Assembly (NCBI GenBank): GCA_036524155.1
Contig: DATDCV010000005.1
Location: forward strand, 1-12,589
Source: DATDCV01 sp036524155
Lineage (GTDB): Bacteria > Verrucomicrobiota > Verrucomicrobiia > Limisphaerales > UBA8199
DNA length: 12,589 nt
Reading direction: 5' to 3'
The position numbers were made by a program, and so were the translations under genes. The notes below the pieces were generated by a model, which was not told the origin of the DNA, made no database searches, and saw nothing but the letters and a program-made list of their open reading frames with translations. Shown here piece by piece: positions 7,579 through 12,589 of the stretch; within the stretch, counting starts at the first letter, position 1; each line of letters opens with the position of its first letter.

Positions 7579-9971
7579 TTCCCGCGAAGAGCCAGCGGCA
7601 TCAACTCGGAGATGTGACGGATGAAATGCGCTTTGAGCTTGTTGCGGACCTCTTCGGGGACCTCGGTCCAATCGGGCTGGTTTTGGTCGGGCAGGATGAC
7701 GCTTTTGAGGCCGAACCGGGCGGCGGCCAAAACCTTTTCTTTGATGCCGCCGACGCGGAGGACACGACCGCGCAAACTGATTTCGCCGGTCATGGCGACA
7801 TCGGAGCGCACGCGCCTTCTTGTCAGCAAGGAAGCAAGGGCGGCGACCAGGGCGACGCCGGCGCTGGGTCCGTCTTTGGGGGTGGCGCCGGCGGGGACAT
7901 GAATATGGATATCGAACTGGCTATAATCAGCCAAATCGATCCCGAGCGCGGCGGACTGGCTGCGCAGATAGCTGACAGCGGTTTGAGCGCTCTCCTTCAT
8001 CACTTCACCGAGCGAGCCGGTCAGGAGCAGGCCGCCTTTGCCGGGCATTCGGGTGGCTTCGACGAACAGCACTTCCCCACCGACCGGCGTCCAGGCCATG
8101 CCGGTGGCGATGCCGATTTCCTTGATGGTCTCAGCGGTTTCGTTAATGAATTTTGCGGCGCCAAGGTAAGTCTTAAGCGCGTCATCCGGGATCACGAGCG
8201 GGCGGGGAAAATCTCCGTTGCTGACAATCCGGCGGGTCGCTTTGCGGGTCAAGGCGGCGATCTCCCGCTCGAGCTGGCGGACCCCGGCTTCCCGCGTATA
8301 ATCGTGAATGAGCCGCCGCAAGGTTTTCTCCGGTATGCGGACTTCGCCGCGCGCCAGCCCGTGCTCTTCCATTTGTCGCGGGACCAGGTAGCGTTTCGCG
8401 ATTTCGAGTTTCTCGGTTTCCGTGTAGCTGGGCAACTCGATGACCTCGAGCCGATCCCGGAGCGCGGGATGGATCGGCTCCAGCCAATTGGCGGTGGTGA
8501 TGAACAGGACCCGCGACAAGTCGAACGGCAAATCCAAGTAATGATCGGTGAAGGTGTTGTTTTGCGCCGGGTCCAGGACTTCGAGCAGGGCGGAGGCGGG
8601 ATCACCACGAAAATCGGCGCCGACTTTATCCAGTTCGTCCAGCAAAACAACGGGGTTGTGGCTTTCGACCCGGCGCAAGGTTTGGATGATGCGGCCGGGC
8701 AAGGCGCCGACGTAAGTGCGGCGATGGCCCCGGATTTCGGCTTCATCACGCATGCCGCCCAGCGCGATACGCGCAAATTTGCGGCCTAGAGCGTCGGCGA
8801 CGCTGCGGCCGAGGGAAGTTTTCCCCACACCGGGCGGTCCGACCAGGCACAGGATCGGACCTTTAATCAGCTTGCGACGTTTCAGAACGGCCAGGAACTC
8901 GAGTAACCGGTCCTTGACCTTCGTGAGGCCGTAATGTTGCTCGTTGAGGATCCGTTCGGCTTCGACCAGGTCGAGTTTGTCCTGGGTTTCTTTGGTCCAC
9001 GGCAAACTCAGGATCCAATCGAGGTAGTGGCGGGTTACGGCGTATTCGGCCGCGGCGGGCGGCATTTGTTGCAGGCGTTCCAACTCCTGGACCGCGGTTT
9101 GTTTCGCCTCGGCGGGCATCGGCGTCTGCTCGAGCTTCTCGCGCAACATCCGGATCTCGCCGGCGTTCGGGTCGGACTCGCCCAATTCGCGCTGGATGGC
9201 CCGCATTTGTTCGCGGAGGAAGAAATCGCGCTGGGTTTTGGAAATCGAAGTGGCGACTTCGGTCTGGATCTTCGAGCTGAGGGTGAGGACCTCGTGCTCG
9301 CGGTTGAGCATGGGCAACAACCGGGTGAGGCGTTCTTTAACAGAGGCGGTTTCGAGCAGCTTCTGCCGTTCTTCGAGTCCCAGGTTCAGATTGACTGCGA
9401 CCAGGTCGGCGAAATGCCCCGGGTCCTCCGTGTTGAGCGCGGCGATTTTGATCTGCTCGGAAAGCGCGGGCGAGAGCTTGATGATCTCCTGAAACTGGCT
9501 TTGCGCGTTGCGCATCATGGCCGTCAGTTCAACGGAATCTTCGGTGACATCCTTGATGAGCTGAAATTTGGCGCAAAGATAAGGGTCCGTGGAAGTGTAA
9601 TGAGTTACGCGAACGCGCCAGAGGCCCTCGACCAGCACGCGAACCGTGTTGTCGGGGAATTTGAGCATCTTGAGCACGCGGGCGGCGCAGCCGACCTCGT
9701 GCATTTCGTCGGGGCCCGGGTTTTCGGCGTCGGCATTTCGTTGCAACGCGACCCCCAGCAGGCGGTCGCCGGCGACCACGTCATCGATGAGCTTGGTGCT
9801 TTGGGGGGTCTCGACCAGCAAGGGCGCCACCATGCCCGGGAAAATGACGATGTCAGACAGGCCCAGGATAGGAAGCAACTCCGGCAGTGAACTCGAGGAA
9901 ACGCGCGCGGGCGCTTCCGGACTGCCGGCGGCTCCGAGGATGCTAATAAACTCCGTATCGGGCGCGGTCAT
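7575..9971 (-). CDS. lon: ATP-dependent Lon protease
   Basis: Cytoplasmic ATP-dependent serine protease that unfolds and degrades damaged or short-lived regulatory proteins as a hexamer. It has 798 aa, close to the usual ~780-820, with all three parts. The N-terminal substrate-recognition domain covers about residues 28-220 (LPILGLSDIVIFPGMVAPL). The AAA+ module has Walker A GPPGVGKT (378-385) and Walker B LLDELDK with Asp445-Glu446. The C-terminal protease domain has catalytic Ser703 in KDGPSAG and Lys746 in GGIKEKVLAA. The Ser-to-Lys distance of 43 and the Walker A-to-B distance of 67 equal those of E. coli Lon, so the enzyme should be active. The start is well supported: an in-frame TAA lies at 9990-9992 and this is the first ATG after it, with only a weak AGAG-type ribosome site. 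It follows hsp20 by 43 bp and overlaps the lolA-like gene by 4 bp, so co-transcription is likely. No CIRCE element is visible upstream. Lon genes may occur in several copies in this kind of organism, so this may not be the only one. Confidence 0.97.
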   Translation of the reverse strand: MTAPDTEFISILGAAGSPEAPARVSSSSLPELLPILGLSDIVIFPGMVAPLLVETPQSTKLIDDVVAGDRLLGVALQRNADAENPGPDEMHEVGCAARVLKMLKFPDNTVRVLVEGLWRVRVTHYTSTDPYLCAKFQLIKDVTEDSVELTAMMRNAQSQFQEIIKLSPALSEQIKIAALNTEDPGHFADLVAVNLNLGLEERQKLLETASVKERLTRLLPMLNREHEVLTLSSKIQTEVATSISKTQRDFFLREQMRAIQRELGESDPNAGEIRMLREKLEQTPMPAEAKQTAVQELERLQQMPPAAAEYAVTRHYLDWILSLPWTKETQDKLDLVEAERILNEQHYGLTKVKDRLLEFLAVLKRRKLIKGPILCLVGPPGVGKTSLGRSVADALGRKFARIALGGMRDEAEIRGHRRTYVGALPGRIIQTLRRVESHNPVVLLDELDKVGADFRGDPASALLEVLDPAQNNTFTDHYLDLPFDLSRVLFITTANWLEPIHPALRDRLEVIELPSYTETEKLEIAKRYLVPRQMEEHGLARGEVRIPEKTLRRLIHDYTREAGVRQLEREIAALTRKATRRIVSNGDFPRPLVIPDDALKTYLGAAKFINETAETIKEIGIATGMAWTPVGGEVLFVEATRMPGKGGLLLTGSLGEVMKESAQTAVSYLRSQSAALGIDLADYSQFDIHIHVPAGATPKDGPSAGVALVAALASLLTRRRVRSDVAMTGEISLRGRVLRVGGIKEKVLAAARFGLKSVILPDQNQPDWTEVPEEVRNKLKAHFIRHISELMPLALRGK

Positions 9972-10014
9972 ATCGCGACGCTCTGCCAGTTAGATGCCCG
10001 CCACCCAAAAAGAT

Positions 10015-10443
10015 TCAGATGAGAGACGGATTCCCTTCAGCGATCGGCACCTTGTTGGTTTTTGATGTGCGCGCGGCCAGCGGCACGTCAATTCGCAGGA
10101 AACCATTAAGGTAAGCTGCTTTGGCCTGGCTCAAGTCGTATCCGGCCGGCACCTCCAGGAGGCTTTCGAACGAACCGTAATTGATCTCCATGACCAGGAA
10201 ACTGCATTTGGCGGCGCGGCAGCCGTCGGGCCGGTTGCCGCTGATCCGCAGGCGGTTGCCCTCGACGGTGATTTCGAGGTGCTCGCTCCGCATTCCGGCC
10301 AACTCCACCTTCACCACCAGGCCGTTGTCGGTGACATATACATCGGTGTTGGGGACCCAGTGAGCCCTGGCGGAGCCTTCACGCACACCCCCGACCGAGC
10401 GGGTCATGAAATGCGCGGATGAACTGACTTTGCACATGGCCAT
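10015..10443 (-). CDS. Hsp20 / alpha-crystallin small heat-shock protein
   Basis: ATP-independent holdase chaperone, 142 aa, that binds unfolding proteins in the cytoplasm and keeps them available for refolding or degradation. The alpha-crystallin domain spans about residues 31-121: it starts VPNTDVYVTDNGLVVKVELAG, contains RLRISGNRP and SFESLLEVP, and ends with the diagnostic AYLNGFLRIDVPLA. The tail contains KVPI (131-134), matching the I/V-x-I/V motif that docks neighbouring subunits. Three cysteines (4, 75 and 80), two of them in the loop before the dimerisation strand, are more than usual for bacterial members and could allow redox control, although this is speculative. ATG is at 10443, with another ATG two codons later. 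No Shine-Dalgarno precedes either; instead there is a T-rich run. It lies 50 bp after the small membrane-protein gene and 43 bp before lon, a sensible pairing of holdase with protease. Confidence 0.93.
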   Translation of the reverse strand: MAMCKVSSSAHFMTRSVGGVREGSARAHWVPNTDVYVTDNGLVVKVELAGMRSEHLEITVEGNRLRISGNRPDGCRAAKCSFLVMEINYGSFESLLEVPAGYDLSQAKAAYLNGFLRIDVPLAARTSKTNKVPIAEGNPSLI

Positions 10444-10458
10444 TCAGCGAACAAAAAA

Positions 10459-10487
10459 AATTTACCGTAACCGCCGCGCGAACGCAA
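10459..10487 (-). promoter_or_regulatory. Possible sigma-70-type promoter for hsp20
   Basis: On the minus strand TTGCGT (10482-10487, 3 of 6 to the -35 consensus) is followed after 17 bp by TAAATT (10459-10464, 4 of 6 to the -10 consensus), inside the 50-bp gap before hsp20. Transcription would start about 9 bp before the ATG, giving an almost leaderless mRNA. That would fit the missing ribosome binding site. The match is modest and could be chance. Confidence 0.3.
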
Positions 10488-10493
10488 GCCGTC

Positions 10494-10700
10494 TTATTTC
10501 ATTTTCACCCGCACTTCAGAGCGCTGGCCCTTGCGGGCGCGAAAGACAATTGAAGACTGCGGCGAGAAGGACCCCGCACCCGCACAGCCGCAGTGGGTGT
10601 CCTCCTGGAAGCGGAAATCACGCCGCCGGAACTTGCTCCGGAGCAGCAGGCCGGCTGTCACGGCAACGATCACCAACGCGGCCAATTGCTGCCAATCCAT
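10494..10700 (-). CDS. Small single-span membrane protein with an HCGC motif
   Basis: A 68-aa protein that I cannot assign to a family with certainty. Residues about 6-20 (LAALVIVAVTAGLLL) form one membrane helix, followed by a basic RSKFRRR stretch that by the positive-inside rule puts the C-terminus in the cytoplasm. Residues 36-41 are HCGCAG, a possible metal-binding or redox site. The tail (SIVFRARKGQR then EVRVKMK) is basic. The layout of an N-terminal helix, a basic patch and a small Cys motif resembles FeoB-associated Cys-rich membrane proteins, but no feoB is present and there are only two cysteines. I believe it is real because a good GGAGGT Shine-Dalgarno sits about 11 bp before the ATG, the best in this window, and because the protein has coherent structure. 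It ends with TAA 50 bp before hsp20. Confidence 0.7.
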   Translation of the reverse strand: MDWQQLAALVIVAVTAGLLLRSKFRRRDFRFQEDTHCGCAGAGSFSPQSSIVFRARKGQRSEVRVKMK

Positions 10701-10711
10701 GGCGGAAAGAT

Positions 10712-10717
10712 ACCTCC
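10712..10717 (-). promoter_or_regulatory. Ribosome binding site of the small membrane-protein gene
   Basis: On the minus strand GGAGGT precedes the ATG at 10700 by about 11 bp. It is the only near-perfect Shine-Dalgarno I found in the window and is the main argument that the 68-aa gene is translated. Confidence 0.6.
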
Positions 10718-10742
10718 AAACCGTCTCGGCGCAATGGCTTAT

Positions 10743-10764
10743 TTGTACGAACCTGTCCGTACAA
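10743..10764. promoter_or_regulatory. 22-bp operator-like palindrome
   Basis: Arms TTGTACG and CGTACAA are perfect, with an 8-bp centre. Inner AC and GT also pair, so the whole reads TTGTACG-n-AC-nn-GT-n-CGTACAA and 18 of 22 positions are symmetric. It lies 43-64 bp before the ATG of the small membrane-protein gene, where a repressor would act. The length and symmetry suit a TetR-family dimer pair; no regulator gene is in the window. It could also be an RNA hairpin, but no T-run follows it on the minus strand. Confidence 0.5.
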
Positions 10765-10772
10765 GTGCTTAG

Positions 10773-10806
10773 CGGGCACCACTGCGCGAGGTTGAAGGTG
10801 TGCCCG
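10773..10806 (-). terminator. Weak stem-loop downstream of the hydrolase gene
   Basis: Perfect 7-bp arms CGGGCAC and GTGCCCG are separated by 20 bp, 27 bp after the hydrolase stop codon. No T-run follows, so it is not a standard intrinsic terminator. It may be a 3'-UTR stem or chance in GC-rich DNA. Confidence 0.2.
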
Positions 10807-10832
10807 GGTGGAGTTTGAAATGCCCGCCCGTC

Positions 10833-12589
10833 TCAAGGCTTGGTTACCAGCGGCAGTTCGATGAAGCTGGCCTGGTCGGGCGCGTGGTAGATGCGCTGGA
10901 TGGCCTTGCGGTAGTCTTCCGGTTTGGCCCAGAAAATACTGGGCACGAATGTCTGCGGATTGCGGTCGTAGAGAGGGAACCAACTCGACTGAACCTGAAC
11001 CATGACCCGGTGTCCCGGCAGGAACACGTGGTTCGCGGTTGGCAACGCGAAGCGGTAAAGCAGAGGTTTGTCAGCTTCGATGGGTTTGGCCGTCTCGAGC
11101 CTCTCGCGATAGCGGCCGCGGAAGATGTCGGCGGCAACCATCAACTGATAGCCGCCCATGTTTGACTGGCCGGCGACCTCATCGGGATAGACATCGATCA
11201 GTTTGACGACCCAGTCGGAGTCGGTGCCGCTGGTCGAGGCGACGAGGTTGGCGAGTGGCTGACCGCTGATTTTCACGGGGGCGGTAAGGACGTCGGAGAC
11301 GAAGGCGGCAACGTCCGGCCGCCCGGAGGCTTCGCGCTGGTCGTCCACCAGCCACACCGGCCAGGTCATGCCTTTTTCGTAGGCAACGGGTTGGATCGGG
11401 CGCGCGCGATATGGCACGGGCTTTGCCGGGTCGGAGATATATTCGTCGAAAGGCGCATCGCTTGGCTGCGGCTTGGCGAAGGCCAACTTGAGGCCCGCGT
11501 TGAGGTAGACCGGAGTCGGCCGGATGCCGGCACCGTTGGCGGACGCGGGCGGCCACGCGGACAGACGCTGCCAGACGCAAGTTCCGGTTTCAAACGCCAG
11601 GACGGGCGGCACGTCGGCCTTAGGGGCGCCTTCCCTGAGGTATCGGTCGAGGAAGGGGCGCAAGATCTCACGCCGGAAATAACGGGCGGTGTCACTGCCA
11701 AATTTCAGCGCGCCCAAGGTGCTGCCGTCGTCGATCGCCTGGCCGTGATACCACGGGCCCAGGACCAGGAACACCTTGTCATTGGCGGTATCTTTCGGCT
11801 CGATTGCTTTATAGACGGCGATGGCGCCGTAGATGTCCTCCGCGTCCCAGAGACTGTGGACGAGCATCACGGGCACTTTCAGCGGCTGGGCCGCGAGCGT
11901 TTTGTCCACCGCCTGGTCGCGCCAGAACGCATCGTAAGCGGGATGCTCGAGCACCTTCCGCCAGAAGCCGGTTTGTTGGAGGCCGCGGCGGCGGCCCAAC
12001 TCGCCGGCCGACCCGGCCTGCATGAACATGTCGTAGTCATCGAAGTGGCTTGTCCACCATTTCTCTTCCGATTTGCGCGTCGCCTCCTGTTCGTAAATGT
12101 AGGACATGTTCTGCTGACGGAAAGCGCCGTTATGGAACCAGTCGTCTCCGACCCAGCCGTCCACCATGGGGTTCATGGGGACGGCGACCTTGAGGGCCGG
12201 ATGCGGGTTGACGAGCGCCATCAAGGGCAGGAAGCCGTCATAGGAGATACCGAGGATCCCGACCTTGCCGTTGCTTTCCGATATGTTCTTTACCAGCCAA
12301 TCGATCGTGTCGTAGGTGTCGGTGGAGTGGTCCACCGGCGTAGGGTTCTGGGGTCCGCGGAGCGGCCGGGCCATCACGTAATCACCTTCGGACCCATGCT
12401 TTCCGCGCACGTCCTGAACCACGCGGATGTAGCCGCCTTCGACGATCACGTCGGTGGCGTTGTCGTAGCCGGAGAGGATGGGGCCGAGGTGGGCGCTTTC
12501 CGAGTGGCTGGTGAGCCTGGTGGCGTCGTAGGGGGTGCGGGTGAGAAGGATTGGCGCGCTGCTGGCGCCTTTCGGCACGAGAATGACTG
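10833..12589 (-). CDS. CocE/NonD-family serine hydrolase, alpha-amino-acid ester hydrolase-like (N-terminus outside window)
   Basis: Serine hydrolase of the Peptidase S15/CocE family; members cleave esters or amides of alpha-amino acids, including some beta-lactam side chains, or act as X-Pro dipeptidyl peptidases. The ~585 residues present hold the alpha/beta-hydrolase domain, then from about 11600 down to the stop a jelly-roll PepX_C-like domain (HVFLPGHRVMVQVQSSWFPL). The triad is visible: nucleophile Ser in GISYDGF (codon 12243-12245), Asp in LWDAED (11844-11846) and His in GPWYHG (11745-11747). The segments QDVRGKHGSEGDYVMARP, PMVDGWVGDDWFHNGAFRQ and LWDAEDIYG closely match, from memory, alpha-amino-acid ester hydrolases. 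The acidic cluster that binds the substrate amino group there (Asp 34 residues after Ser, plus the Glu-Asp of WDAED) is conserved. The frame stays open to the window end: the GTG at 12578 encodes an internal valine in an ILVPKG strand, so the true start, and probably a signal peptide, lie beyond 12589. Confidence 0.93.
   Translation of the reverse strand, partial: VILVPKGASSAPILLTRTPYDATRLTSHSESAHLGPILSGYDNATDVIVEGGYIRVVQDVRGKHGSEGDYVMARPLRGPQNPTPVDHSTDTYDTIDWLVKNISESNGKVGILGISYDGFLPLMALVNPHPALKVAVPMNPMVDGWVGDDWFHNGAFRQQNMSYIYEQEATRKSEEKWWTSHFDDYDMFMQAGSAGELGRRRGLQQTGFWRKVLEHPAYDAFWRDQAVDKTLAAQPLKVPVMLVHSLWDAEDIYGAIAVYKAIEPKDTANDKVFLVLGPWYHGQAIDDGSTLGALKFGSDTARYFRREILRPFLDRYLREGAPKADVPPVLAFETGTCVWQRLSAWPPASANGAGIRPTPVYLNAGLKLAFAKPQPSDAPFDEYISDPAKPVPYRARPIQPVAYEKGMTWPVWLVDDQREASGRPDVAAFVSDVLTAPVKISGQPLANLVASTSGTDSDWVVKLIDVYPDEVAGQSNMGGYQLMVAADIFRGRYRERLETAKPIEADKPLLYRFALPTANHVFLPGHRVMVQVQSSWFPLYDRNPQTFVPSIFWAKPEDYRKAIQRIYHAPDQASFIELPLVTKP

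Noticed and set aside
7614..9890. Two long plus-strand open frames (391 and 318 codons) opposite lon
   Set aside because: Shadow frames of lon: no motifs, no ribosome sites, and the lon residues on the other strand are conserved.
10743..10764. Reading the palindrome as a LexA/SOS box
   Set aside because: The sequence does not match the TGTTC-N4-GAACA-type motif I recall for Verrucomicrobiota LexA, and no SOS gene is adjacent.
10765..10772. GTGCTTAG resembling half of a CIRCE heat-shock element
   Set aside because: CIRCE needs two 9-bp arms separated by 9 bp; only an imperfect half is present, and it is not directly upstream of hsp20.
10406..10818. Two plus-strand open frames (129 and 95 codons) across the hsp20 upstream region
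   Set aside because: Arg/Pro/Ser-rich translations with no structure. They overlap the better-supported 68-aa minus-strand gene, which has a strong ribosome site.

Overview
The window looks like chromosomal DNA from a GC-rich, Gram-negative environmental bacterium. Verrucomicrobiota (Pedosphaera/Limisphaerales-like) is the best guess. The reasons are a lipoprotein joining TPRs to FG-GAP repeats, an outer-membrane-lipoprotein-sorting-like periplasmic protein, a large SNF2 helicase and weak Shine-Dalgarno sequences at most starts. This lineage call is inference; there is no rRNA or marker gene to confirm it. I see no mobile element, tRNA, rRNA, CRISPR array or phage gene.

Layout: (1) 9-3308, minus strand: a 1,099-residue TPR / FG-GAP / ASPIC-UnbV-like lipoprotein. 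(2) 3309-3458: a 150-bp divergent intergenic region. (3) 3459-6731, plus strand: a 1,090-residue SNF2-family ATPase with a long N-terminal extension. (4) 6754-10700, minus strand, read in the order small Cys-containing membrane protein (10494-10700), Hsp20 small heat-shock protein (10015-10443), Lon protease (7575-9971) and LolA-like exported protein (6754-7578). The gaps are 50 bp, 43 bp and a 4-bp ATGA overlap, so this looks like one or two transcription units. (5) 10701-10832: a 132-bp gap holding an operator-like 22-bp palindrome and a weaker inverted repeat. (6) 10833 to the window end, minus strand: a CocE/PepX-type serine hydrolase, cut at its N-terminus by the window edge, with the residue set of alpha-amino-acid ester hydrolases.

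The functional core is a proteostasis cluster. Hsp20 would hold unfolded proteins and Lon would degrade damaged ones. A periplasmic LolA-like protein is translationally coupled to Lon, and a small membrane protein with a CGC motif sits in front, behind a possible TetR-type operator. The flanking genes (surface-type repeat lipoprotein, SNF2 ATPase, ester/peptide hydrolase) have no clear pathway link to this cluster.

No wholly new defence or mobile system is evident. The items most worth a second look are the palindrome at 10743-10764 with its small membrane-protein gene, the hsp20-lon-lolA-like coupling, the uncharacterised C-terminal 440 residues of the repeat lipoprotein, and the ester-hydrolase signature of the last gene.
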